Translations under genes and position numbers: made by a program | Source of the DNA: Rickettsiales bacterium | GTDB taxonomy: Bacteria > Pseudomonadota > Alphaproteobacteria > Rickettsiales > UBA1997 | DNA: 13,647 bases | Direction of reading: 5' to 3' | Assembly: GCA_947496905.1 (NCBI GenBank) | Contig: CANMEW010000030.1 | Span: 1-13,647, forward strand | In this document: piece after piece, positions 1-6,520 of the stretch | Numbering within the stretch: the first letter of the stretch is position 1 | How the letters are laid out: every line of letters begins with the position of its first letter | Notes under the pieces: generated by a model | What the model was told of the DNA's origin: nothing | Databases searched by the model: none | Seen by the model: the letters and a program-made list of their open reading frames with translations, nothing else

Positions 1-97
1 ATTTTTTCGCGAGCACGTACATCAAGGTACGCTTTCCTGCTCAAAAATTTGTTGCCTAAAAATTTCTCGAAAAATCTAGGTTTTTCAGAGGTTCCTT
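1..97 (-). repeat. Dispersed palindromic element, copy 1 (cut by window edge)
   Basis: This is about 97 bp nearly identical to 6396-6487 and to the reverse complement of 10499-10595. It carries the internal hairpin GAGCA-CGTAC...GTACG...TGCTC (11-42) and the terminal inverted repeat end GGTTTTTCAGAGGTTCCTT (79-97). The other terminal repeat must lie left of position 1. On the minus strand it is open in the frame that is also open in the other copies (starting GTSEKPRFFEKFLGNK). Differences from the other copies cluster in the hairpin loop (AG versus GA or AT) and one codon near the terminal repeat. Confidence 0.85.
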
Positions 98-145
98 AAG
101 GGAAAAGTTGGTTTTAGAAGTCTCGATGTACAGAGAGTTTTTTTC

Positions 146-182
146 AAAAAGATTTTCCAGGCGCCTGGAAAATCTTTTTTTT
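146..182. terminator. Perfect palindromic hairpin with T-tract, putative rho-independent terminator
   Basis: A 17-bp perfect inverted repeat (146-162 against 163-179), centred on CCAGGCGCCTGG, is followed on the plus strand by eight T's (175-182). On the minus strand it is followed by five T's, then GA-rich sequence. It can form a strong GC-capped stem with a short loop, and the A/T arms make it potentially bidirectional. For the minus-strand block it would sit about 290 nt past the nadK stop. A plus-strand gene left of the window is an alternative user. Confidence 0.7.
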
Positions 183-255
183 GACTCAGGATTGGCGCGG
201 GTTCGGAGGTGGTACTGCTTCAAATTTGTGGATTTTTGGACGCAGTCGCTTTAGC

Positions 256-295
256 GACGAATAATTTGCAACGGACGAATAATTTGCAACGGACG
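256..295. repeat. 18-bp tandem repeat
   Basis: The unit GACGAATAATTTGCAACG occurs exactly twice (256-273, 274-291), and a third copy begins (GACG, 292-295) before merging into the next repeat block. The first unit overlaps the right arm of the small hairpin GTCGCT/AGCGAC (245-258). No coding role is apparent. Confidence 0.85.
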
Positions 296-380
296 AAATT
301 ACTCAGAATTTCTACGAAATTCTTCCGTCATTTTTAGCGAAAATTACTCAGAATTTCTACGAAATTCTTCCGTCATTTTT
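296..380. repeat. 45-bp-period tandem repeat, two copies
   Basis: A 40-bp sequence starting AAATTACTCAGAATTTC and ending CCGTCATTTTT is present identically at 296-335 and 341-380, separated by AGCGA. Each unit contains a short inverted repeat, AGAATTT-CTACG-AAATTCT, so each could fold into a small hairpin. It abuts the 18-bp repeat and lies between two ends of the dispersed element. Confidence 0.85.
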
Positions 381-398
381 CATTCGTTCAAAAAAATC

Positions 399-431
399 TT
401 TGAGTAAAAATCCAAGTTTTTCAGAGGTTCC
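399..431 (-). repeat. Solo, degenerate end of the dispersed palindromic element
   Basis: The segment ends AAGTTTTTCAGAGGTTCC (414-431), matching the terminal inverted repeat GGTTTTTCAGAGGTTCC at all but its first two bases. The bases before it also resemble the inner part of the element (AAAAATC shared), with several mismatches. No partner end or core is attached, so this is a remnant or a product of rearrangement with copy 1, which ends at 97 in the same orientation. Confidence 0.65.
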
Positions 432-471
432 CTAATTATTTTCTCCGCTCTTTTCCGCCAATTTTACTCCC

Positions 472-1272
472 TTAATTCACGAATTGTTCGCGAATTATTC
501 TTTCCTCGAGCGAGTGATTGGGGTCGAAAAGAATTTTGAAAGCGATTGATCGATCCTCAAAAATTAGCACTTCTTTTGCATTTCTGATTTCCTTTGAATC
601 CGCGGTAACGCTGACTGGACGGATTTGAGAATCTAAAATTTCTAATTTTATTTTGCTGTTTGCTGGCAAGAGCGCACCATGCCAATTTCTTGGGCGAAAT
701 GGACTGATTGGCGTTAAGGCTAAAATTTCAGCGCCAAATGGAATGATTGGCCCGCCAGCAGAAAAGTTGTAAGCCGTACTGCCGGCAGAAGTTGCGACTA
801 GTACCCCATCCGCCGTTAGGCAGGAAATTCTTTCGTGACCGTTAATCTCAATTTTAATTTTTGCTGCCTGACTCGATTGACGCAAAAGCGCAATTTCATT
901 GATTGCGATGTAGCTGTGTTTTTTGTCGTCGCAATCAAGCACATTCATGCGCAAGGGATGCAGCCTAGCTTCCTGAGCCTTGGCAATATTTTCTAAAAAA
1001 TTTTCTTCAGAAAAAGAATTCATTAAGAAGCCGACCGTGCCGCAATTGATGCCGTAAATAGGTGGAGGATTTGATTCGTATTCATGCAGCAAGTGCAGCA
1101 TCAAGCCATCGCCACCAACGGCAATGACGAGGTCGATGTTGGTAATTTTTTTGTGACTAGAGGTGAGGTCTGCGAAGGCGTATTTTTTGACTAAGGAGTC
1201 TTTTTTCTCGAGGGCTTCGCGATTATTTTGAGCTGCAATAATGGCAATTTTTGGTGCGTTTGGGACGGGCAT
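472..1272 (-). CDS. nadK: NAD kinase
   Basis: Cytoplasmic NAD kinase phosphorylates NAD to NADP, the only route to NADP in most bacteria. The 266-residue product has the usual length and order of motifs: GGDG at 53-56, the NCGTVGF turn at 77-82, TADG at 153-156 and the glycine-rich TSAGSTAYNFSAGGPI at 161-176, which contributes to the active site and NAD binding. The ATG follows the TAA of the upstream rlmB-like gene with no gap, so the two are probably co-transcribed and coupled. There is no clear Shine-Dalgarno sequence. It is the last gene of the minus-strand block; a candidate terminator lies about 290 nt downstream. Family assignment is secure. Confidence 0.96.
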   Translation of the reverse strand: MPVPNAPKIAIIAAQNNREALEKKDSLVKKYAFADLTSSHKKITNIDLVIAVGGDGLMLHLLHEYESNPPPIYGINCGTVGFLMNSFSEENFLENIAKAQEARLHPLRMNVLDCDDKKHSYIAINEIALLRQSSQAAKIKIEINGHERISCLTADGVLVATSAGSTAYNFSAGGPIIPFGAEILALTPISPFRPRNWHGALLPANSKIKLEILDSQIRPVSVTADSKEIRNAKEVLIFEDRSIAFKILFDPNHSLEERIIREQFVN

Positions 1273-2130
1273 TTATTTTCGCAATAATTCGTAAAGAGCA
1301 ATTGAGGCGGCCACGGAGGCATTGAGGCTTTCTACTTCTTCATCAATTTCAATTTTAGCCAGAATGTCGCAATTTTTTTTCACCAATTCCCGCATGCCAC
1401 TTCCCTCCGAGCCGATGATCAGAGCAATATTTTTGTAGTCCTTAATTTTAGTGAGATTGGTCGTGGCTGCAGAGTCTAGGCCGACGCACCAGTAGCCAAT
1501 TTTTTTTAACTTCGCGAGCAAGTTGCTGAAATTGGTCACGATGATTAAATCAACGAGCTCAATTGCTCCAGCTGACGATTTAACGATTGTGGCATTTTCT
1601 CGCGGAGAATTGTGCTCAGAAAAAATTATTTTTTTTACACCAAAGCTTGCAGCGCTGCGAATAATGGCGCCAACATTGTGAGGGTCAGAAATTTGATCGA
1701 GGAGCAGCAGGGTAGGGAGGTTGTCGCTGTCAGCAAGCGAGGAGAGTTCCTCTAGAAGGTTGTCCTGATTTTTAGTGGTAAGTTTTGAGGCGCGTATTGC
1801 GAACCCTTGGTGAACCTGATATTTTCCAACAAGAGACTCGATTTTGCCGTCATCAACTATTTTGACTAAACTTAGGAGATTGTGGAGGGAGTTTTTTTTG
1901 AGAAAATTTTCTAGCTCAGAAACGGTGTTTTTCGTTACCAAGATTTCAAAAATTTTTCGACGTTTTTTTTGGAGGATGGTGAGAATGGGGTGCTTGCCGC
2001 AGAGCCACAAATCATTTGAATTCCCATCGCCCTGTTGAGGGCGGCGGGAATCGCTGTGACTAGAATTTTTATCTAACCTCTTTGTGTTTTGCCTTTTTGC
2101 TTTTTGATTTTGCATCAGATTTTGCTTCAA
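1273..2130 (-). CDS. rlmB: RlmB/TrmH-family (SpoU) rRNA 2'-O-methyltransferase
   Basis: This is a SAM-dependent SPOUT methyltransferase, probably making the 2'-O-methylguanosine of 23S rRNA (RlmB role). Numbered from the longest open frame (TTG at 2145, 290 residues), the substrate-binding domain begins at LCGKHPI (48-54). SPOUT motif 1 is DQISDPHNVGAIIRS (150-164), motif 2 GSEGSGM (245-251) and motif 3 ESLNASVAASIALYE (272-286). The first ~45 residues are basic and low-complexity. I chose the TTG at 2130 because AGGAG stands 7 nt before it. ATG at 2115 is an alternative, and genes here usually lack such sites. Any of these starts overlaps the end of the upstream PPIase gene (62 nt for the chosen one). 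The stop abuts the nadK ATG. The exact target nucleotide cannot be read from sequence; TrmH-type tRNA specificity is possible. Confidence 0.9.
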   Translation of the reverse strand: MKQNLMQNQKAKRQNTKRLDKNSSHSDSRRPQQGDGNSNDLWLCGKHPILTILQKKRRKIFEILVTKNTVSELENFLKKNSLHNLLSLVKIVDDGKIESLVGKYQVHQGFAIRASKLTTKNQDNLLEELSSLADSDNLPTLLLLDQISDPHNVGAIIRSAASFGVKKIIFSEHNSPRENATIVKSSAGAIELVDLIIVTNFSNLLAKLKKIGYWCVGLDSAATTNLTKIKDYKNIALIIGSEGSGMRELVKKNCDILAKIEIDEEVESLNASVAASIALYELLRK

Positions 2131-3217
2131 CTTTTTTCTCCTCAACTTTTTCGACTTTCTCAGCAGAATTTTCAGGTTTTTCTACTTCAGCACCGACTTC
2201 AGCAGACTCCTCTTTTTTATCCGCAGATTCTTCTGAGTTTTTAGTTGGTTCAGCACTGTTGGCGTTAGTTGCTGCTTCTGGTTCCGATGGTTGCTCAGCA
2301 GGATTTTTTTCTACCTCCGCTTCCGCAGATTTTTCTTCCGGTTTTTTAAGTTCGATCAAGATTTGTATCTTGGCGTCTTTGGTGATTCTAGAATTGATTT
2401 CGTTTAATTTATCTTGGGTGAGCTGGTCTTTGATGTTGTCCTTTACCGATTCAAATGGCAGGGCTTTTGCATCGCGAACATCAGAAACTTTCACTAGATG
2501 CCAGCCAAATTTAGTCTGAACCGGATTGGAAATTTCGTCATTCTTTAAATTCACAACTACGTCAGAAATTTCTTTGATCATGTTGTCTTCGAGAACGTAG
2601 CCTAGCTCTCCGCCCTTGGTAGAGCTTTCCTGATCAATCGAATGTTTTTTTGCTAACTCAGAAAATTTAGCTGACGGTTTTTTCGACTTAAGATCTTTGA
2701 GAATTTTTTCCGCATCTTCTTTAGATTTGGTAACGAGATGTGAGATGGAATATTCTTTTTTGCCGGCAAGCTCATTGCTGAGTTCGACATATTTTTCATT
2801 TATTTTTTTGTCGCTGATCTCTTGTTTGATCAGGGAGTCGACGTAAGCCTGACGTAAAATTTTATCCTTAGCATCAGCAATTTTGTCGTTGATTTCTTTT
2901 GATTTAGAGAGGTCAGATTTTTTTGCCTCCCTGACTAATTCTTTGTCGAAATAGACTTCTTTGATCAGAATCTCGAGCACCTCTTTTGGGAGATTGTCGA
3001 TCTCAGGAATTTTTATTTCTTGGTTCTGACCATCAAAAACCATGCGTAATCTTCTTTCAATTTCTGACTTAAAAATTTTTGTGTCATTTACCTTGGCCAC
3101 GACAACTTCATTCAAATTATTTGAAAAATAATTTGAGGCAGCGAAGGCCGCTGCTGCAACGATCGTTGCGACAATAAAAATTTTCGTTGAGTTTTTCTTT
3201 CTTGAATAGCGTCTCAT
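2069..3217 (-). CDS. Membrane-anchored parvulin-type peptidyl-prolyl isomerase (PpiC/PrsA/SurA-like)
   Basis: This is a periplasmic foldase or chaperone with an N-terminal signal anchor. The 382-residue protein has a basic start and a hydrophobic segment at about 12-30. A SurA/PrsA-like N-terminal chaperone region spans about 36-150. One rotamase (parvulin) domain lies at about 155-248, with the hallmarks SISHLV (157-162), STKGGELGYV (199-208) and QTKFGWHLVKV (234-244). From about 293 to the end it is a low-complexity tail rich in Glu, Lys, Ala and Ser, unusual for the family, ending in a very basic stretch. ATGA overlap (4 nt) with the HAD hydrolase gene upstream suggests coupling. The tail-encoding DNA also contains the start of the rlmB-like gene. 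It probably assists folding of envelope proteins, perhaps the lipoproteins encoded just upstream. Confidence 0.88.
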   Translation of the reverse strand: MRRYSRKKNSTKIFIVATIVAAAAFAASNYFSNNLNEVVVAKVNDTKIFKSEIERRLRMVFDGQNQEIKIPEIDNLPKEVLEILIKEVYFDKELVREAKKSDLSKSKEINDKIADAKDKILRQAYVDSLIKQEISDKKINEKYVELSNELAGKKEYSISHLVTKSKEDAEKILKDLKSKKPSAKFSELAKKHSIDQESSTKGGELGYVLEDNMIKEISDVVVNLKNDEISNPVQTKFGWHLVKVSDVRDAKALPFESVKDNIKDQLTQDKLNEINSRITKDAKIQILIELKKPEEKSAEAEVEKNPAEQPSEPEAATNANSAEPTKNSEESADKKEESAEVGAEVEKPENSAEKVEKVEEKKVEAKSDAKSKSKKAKHKEVR

Positions 3218-4083
3218 AATTTTAAATTAGGAATGATGAAGTTGGGGAAGATTTGGTGAGTGTTTAGAAGTGTTTGTAGTCTGTTTTGATCAGCAACTTG
3301 CCAATATTTTATGCCAAGCGAATTGGAGAGAATTCCGCCAGTGACGAGAACGCTACTAATGCCAAAATCATTAGCGCCCTTAATGTCGGTTTCTAACCCG
3401 TCTCCAATCGCAATTATTTTTGTACTTTTCGGATTGCCAAAAAGTTCGCAAACCATTTTGTAAACTGACGAAAATGGTTTGCCATAATAAAAAACTTTTC
3501 CGCCAATTTTTTCATATTCCATCGCCAAAGCCCCAGCGCAAATCATTTCTCGACCATCTTGCCTAACGACGATCATGTCGGGATTCACGCAGATCATTGG
3601 CAGATCAAATTTTTTTGCCTCTATTGCCTGAGGTAATTTTTCTACTAGAGTTGATGCTTCATGATCAAATCCAGTAGTGATTACAAAATCGGCCTCTGCC
3701 GCATTTTCAACTCTGGCATATTCAAGCCCGTCCAGCAAATCGAGATCCTTCTGCGGTCCGATGTACAAGTAATTTTTTCCAAAATTTTTGAAGCCATGTT
3801 CCTGATTTTTTTTGAGATCAAGGAAAGCCGCTTCGCCAGAAGTTAGGATGAAATCGTAAAAGTCAGTTGTGATGCCGAATTTTTGAAAGACTGCCGCAAC
3901 TTTGCTGGCGCGGCGTGGAGCATTTGACAGAAAGCAAATTTTTTTACCTTGCTGACGCAAAAAAGAAATTGCTTCAATTGCTCCGGGATAGATGGCGCTG
4001 CCATCATGGACAACTCCCCAAACATCAAAAACAAAATAATCGTAAAGATTTGAAAGATCCTTTATTCCGGATTTAAACTCCAT
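3214..4083 (-). CDS. HAD-superfamily class IIA hydrolase, TIGR01459-like
   Basis: A predicted cytoplasmic phosphatase of about 289 residues whose substrate is not established. Counting from the GTG at 4086 (one codon earlier), motif I is FVFDVWGVVHDG with nucleophile D21, but the usual second Asp is Trp23. Motif II is FLSNAPRRA (S54), motif III the YGKP lysine (K203) and motif IV GDGLETDIKGA (D229, D234). The insertion between motifs II and III fits the NagD-like class IIA cap. The ATG at 4083 shares one base with the stop of the CsgG-like gene (TGATG); a GTG at 4086 is an alternative start giving a 4-nt overlap. Its position between lipoprotein and foldase genes probably reflects co-transcription only. 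Confidence 0.88.
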   Translation of the reverse strand: MEFKSGIKDLSNLYDYFVFDVWGVVHDGSAIYPGAIEAISFLRQQGKKICFLSNAPRRASKVAAVFQKFGITTDFYDFILTSGEAAFLDLKKNQEHGFKNFGKNYLYIGPQKDLDLLDGLEYARVENAAEADFVITTGFDHEASTLVEKLPQAIEAKKFDLPMICVNPDMIVVRQDGREMICAGALAMEYEKIGGKVFYYGKPFSSVYKMVCELFGNPKSTKIIAIGDGLETDIKGANDFGISSVLVTGGILSNSLGIKYWQVADQNRLQTLLNTHQIFPNFIIPNLKL

Positions 4084-5135
4084 CACCGCTCAATCATTGA
4101 TTTGGTCATCTTCGCTACGGAATCAAACTGACTTTTTTTGTATTTTATTTTCACCATGTCCCCGAGGCGTACGGAGTTAAGTTTTTCTTCATCTACGATG
4201 ACCACCCAAGAAGTTTTTGGATCGATTTTGTCAGTAATGACGCCACTAACAATCACTCGTCTTTCAATTTCACTTTGATGGGTAATTGGATTTTCAGTTT
4301 CGTATTGACCAGTTACCTCGAATTTATCTCCGTGCTTAATGCCATCAAGTGAGCCAAGTGAAATTTTAAAAATTACTTTTTTACCAAAGCTACGTTTCTC
4401 GAGAATGTAACCTTTTTTGGCGAAGGCATTTTTTATTGCGACTTGCACCTCATCCACTGCATCTGCTCCAGCCTTACGCACTAAACCATCATCGCGTTCA
4501 ACTCCCTTGACCTGCTCTCCACCAATTTGTAGAGATCCAAGGCTGAGCCCACCTTTTTGCTGCACATTTTCAGTACGAACTTTTTTGCCAGAAAATTCAA
4601 TTGCCTCAACAACCGCTAGCGATGGAAGTTCGTAAATTTTTAGATTTCCTGCAGTGCTTGCAGTGTAGGTGAATTTTGGAGGAACGGAAACAACATTGAA
4701 ATTTCGCGGATCGACGTAAGTGCTGCCACTGGAATATTTGCTGATGAAGTCAGCGTTGGAGATGGTTCCAGAAATTGCATATTCAGCCACCTGCGGACCT
4801 TTGTAGGAGCCAGTTTTGTTCATTTCCGCTAGAGCAATTTCTTTTTGTAATTTTGTTGCAGCTTTGCGATCGACCAACTCAGCGAGGCGGTTTTGCGCCA
4901 AAACATTTTCAACATTATTAGCGATTGTATTGCCGAGCTGGGACTGAAGTGCAACTTGGTTGTCATTTTCATCCAAGGCGAATACGACAACTTTTGGAGA
5001 CTTGCCTTCAAGGCTTTCCTTGCTTGGCATGAATTCAGTTTTTGTTAAAAACTGTTTTTGATATTTGTCGAAATGTTTGATTGTTGGGGCACAGGCTACG
5101 AGCAACAATAGAAGGAGTAGAGATAAGATTTTCAC
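4083..5135 (-). CDS. CsgG/FlgT-like outer-membrane lipoprotein
   Basis: A 350-residue predicted lipoprotein with a short signal peptide ending in the lipobox LVAC (Cys15). Position +2 is Ala, compatible with outer-membrane sorting. Residues about 47-130 resemble a CsgG-type fold: a VVVFAL strand, a helix, LAELVDRKAATKLQ and then YAISGTISNADF. Residues about 170-245 continue this domain (LKIYELPSLAVVEA). The C-terminal part, about 250-333 (FKISLGSLDGIKHGDKFEV, later VRLGDMVKIKYKK), resembles the small beta domain at the end of FlgT. The start is GTG with no Shine-Dalgarno, 10 nt after the LPP20 gene; the stop overlaps the HAD gene. No flagellar or curli genes are visible, so a general envelope scaffold or pore is as likely as a flagellar H-ring role. 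Confidence 0.72.
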   Translation of the reverse strand: MKILSLLLLLLLVACAPTIKHFDKYQKQFLTKTEFMPSKESLEGKSPKVVVFALDENDNQVALQSQLGNTIANNVENVLAQNRLAELVDRKAATKLQKEIALAEMNKTGSYKGPQVAEYAISGTISNADFISKYSSGSTYVDPRNFNVVSVPPKFTYTASTAGNLKIYELPSLAVVEAIEFSGKKVRTENVQQKGGLSLGSLQIGGEQVKGVERDDGLVRKAGADAVDEVQVAIKNAFAKKGYILEKRSFGKKVIFKISLGSLDGIKHGDKFEVTGQYETENPITHQSEIERRVIVSGVITDKIDPKTSWVVIVDEEKLNSVRLGDMVKIKYKKSQFDSVAKMTKSMIER

Positions 5136-5145
5136 AGTATTTTTT

Positions 5146-6123
5146 TTAATTGATGATGCCGATGATTTTTAAAATTCCGTCCTTCGTAATTTTTTCTTCG
5201 AAGGATTTTAGAGCTGCAGAATAAGATTCTTTTTCGCTAATGCTGGAGCTGCCAGTGACCTCCACCGAGTTGCTCGCCACTACTTTTCCATCTGCTAAAT
5301 TTTCAAAATCTACTTCCAGTTTCGTCATGAAAGCACTGTAGATTTCATTACTTCTGCTACTCGATTTTATTTTGATTACTACTTGATTTGGATCAGAGTT
5401 GTTGCGGTTTGGAGAGGTTTTGATTTTTTCTTTATTTAAGCTGCTGCGAATGATTTGAGCGATTTCTTTTGGAGAATTTATTTCGAAATAAAATTCGATT
5501 TTGTCAGAAATTTTTTCGAATTGATTTTGAAAATTAGCGATGCGCACTAATTTTTCTTTTAAGTTTACATCCTCTCCCGCGCCAGCAAGGATACGGCTTT
5601 TCAGCTCTAACTCTTTTTCTAAATCAAGAATTTTTATTAAAGAATTTCTTTTCTGAATTGGATTTTTCCCAGCAGAATTTTTTTCCAAGTCATTAATTTT
5701 CCTCTCTAAAAATCCCACTCTCTCCTTCTGATCATTCACGAAAGGTGCTCTCTCAATTTTCACTTCTACGAAAAATCTTTGTCCGAACTTGTCGCTTTTT
5801 GTAACTTGAAAATTAGTGAAGCTAATTTTTTCGACACTCTGCCTTACTTGCTGACGCATCTCCTCATTTACACTGGCCTGATTTTCTTCACGAAGCAAAC
5901 TCGACTCTGATGAAATACTAACCATTAAACGCGATGCTGCATCGGCGAGGGCGTATTTTGTTGCTTCCTCGAGAGTGTAGCCTTCGGCAACGCCGTACAA
6001 ATTGGAGGCGTTATTTTGTTTTGGCGCGATGTACCAAGTAGGAGTGTCGGAAGGTTGAGTTTGATTAGTGGTGCAGGCAGAAAGAAGCAGCGCAAAGATG
6101 AGTGCTAAAGAGTTCTTATTCAT
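5146..6123 (-). CDS. LPP20-family lipoprotein with central coiled coil
   Basis: A 325-residue predicted outer-membrane lipoprotein with lipobox LLSAC (Cys17, then Thr-Thr). An LPP20/FlgP-like domain occupies about 26-124: PTWYIAP (28-34), LYGVAEGYTLEEATKYALADAAS (42-64) and FFVEVKI (117-123). A charged, probably coiled-coil stretch follows at about 130-215. The C-terminal domain, about 245-325, has alternating strands and a final amphipathic helix (SYSAALKSFEEKI, 300-312), typical of proteins that associate with CsgG/FlgO-like folds. Its ATG lies inside the last codons of the small lipoprotein gene (8-nt overlap), and it ends 10 nt before the CsgG-like gene, so the three should be made together. 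The function is not known; the comparison to FlgP is by domain type only. Confidence 0.78.
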   Translation of the reverse strand: MNKNSLALIFALLLSACTTNQTQPSDTPTWYIAPKQNNASNLYGVAEGYTLEEATKYALADAASRLMVSISSESSLLREENQASVNEEMRQQVRQSVEKISFTNFQVTKSDKFGQRFFVEVKIERAPFVNDQKERVGFLERKINDLEKNSAGKNPIQKRNSLIKILDLEKELELKSRILAGAGEDVNLKEKLVRIANFQNQFEKISDKIEFYFEINSPKEIAQIIRSSLNKEKIKTSPNRNNSDPNQVVIKIKSSSRSNEIYSAFMTKLEVDFENLADGKVVASNSVEVTGSSSISEKESYSAALKSFEEKITKDGILKIIGIIN

Positions 6124-6283
6124 CTAACTCTTTGAAAATATCTTTATTGTTGCTGCCGCTAGAGTTGATGCGGTCTGATGCGGCTGAGGCTTTGCCAGTT
6201 TTTTTTGATTCTTCGCTCATCCAAGAGCTGCAAGAGGCAAGGAGAATAATCGAGGAAAGAAGGATTATTTTTTTGATCATCAT
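6116..6283 (-). CDS. Small lipoprotein (55 residues), previously easy to miss
   Basis: A short open frame encodes a clear lipoprotein: basic start (MMIKKIILL), hydrophobic stretch, lipobox LLASC (Cys18), then SSW and a hydrophilic Ser/Lys/Asp-rich tail ending KDIFKELDE. Two consecutive ATGs (6283 and 6280) are possible starts; neither has a Shine-Dalgarno. The stop overlaps the following LPP20 gene by 8 nt (GATGAATAA serves both genes), a sign of coupling. A 61-codon frame on the same strand (6159-6344) overlaps it but has no signal or family character. I do not recognise the mature part. The context suggests it is a small partner of the neighbouring LPP20 and CsgG-like lipoproteins. Confidence 0.75.
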   Translation of the reverse strand: MMIKKIILLSSIILLASCSSWMSEESKKTGKASAASDRINSSGSNNKDIFKELDE

Positions 6284-6297
6284 GTGGAGAGTTATTT

Positions 6298-6317
6298 GGT
6301 ATTTTAGGAGGTTCCTT
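6298..6317 (-). repeat. Degenerate solo terminal repeat beside element copy 2
   Basis: The sequence GGTATTTTAGGAGGTTCCTT resembles the element end GGTTTTTCAGAGGTTCCTT with a few changes, in the same orientation as the 6469-6487 end. It lies 25 nt from the start of copy 2 and just upstream of the small lipoprotein start. It could be a decayed element end or a chance resemblance. Confidence 0.4.
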
Positions 6318-6342
6318 TACTGATGGGGACGAGAGGTTTTTC

Positions 6343-6487
6343 AAGGAACCTCTGAAAAACCATCCTTTTCGGAAATTTTGTCGTTACCAAATTTTCTCGC
6401 GAGCACGTACATCAGAGTACGCTTTCCTGCTCAAAAATTTGTTGCCTAAAAATTTCTCGAAAAATTTAGGTTTTTCAGAGGTTCCTT
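6343..6487 (-). repeat. Dispersed palindromic element, copy 2 (complete)
   Basis: The 145-bp element is bounded by 19-bp terminal inverted repeats, AAGGAACCTCTGAAAAACC (6343-6361) and its complement (6469-6487). The core holds the hairpin GAGCA-CGTAC-ATCAGA-GTACG-CTTTCC-TGCTC. Compared with copy 3 it carries about 17 extra bases near 6378-6394 (GTCGTTACCAAATTTT region). The minus-strand reading frame shared with the other copies is broken here by what looks like a single extra A before GGTAACGAC. No target-site duplication is obvious. It sits between the 202-residue lipoprotein gene and the small lipoprotein gene, where its hairpins could affect readthrough. Confidence 0.9.
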
Positions 6488-6520
6488 AAGCCTCTCGCCT
6501 GCTTGAATTTGGTGGGGAAA

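Larger units (their letters stand above)
1..471. other. Gene-free, repeat-dense region downstream of nadK
   Basis: No convincing coding sequence is visible on either strand in these 471 bases. The stretch holds a left-truncated copy of the dispersed palindromic element (1-97), a perfect palindromic hairpin (146-179), a small GTCGC/GCGAC hairpin (245-258), an 18-bp tandem repeat (256-295), a 45-bp-period tandem repeat (296-380) and a solo end of the dispersed element (about 399-431). It lies 3' of the minus-strand gene block ending with nadK at 472 and looks like a site where repeats have accumulated and rearranged. Confidence 0.7.

Noticed and set aside
256..380. Possible CRISPR array
   Set aside because: The repeats are direct tandem copies with no or 5-bp spacers, only two units each, and no cas genes are near.
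2082..2519. Plus-strand open frame of 145 codons rich in Ser/Phe
   Set aside because: It is the shadow of the Glu/Lys/Ala-rich tail of the PPIase gene on the other strand, where GAA/GCA/AAA codons read back as Ser/Phe/Cys.
6159..6344. Minus-strand open frame of 61 codons between element copy 2 and the LPP20 gene
   Set aside because: It overlaps, in another frame, a shorter frame with a clear lipoprotein signal; the 61-codon frame has no recognisable signal, domain or compositional bias.
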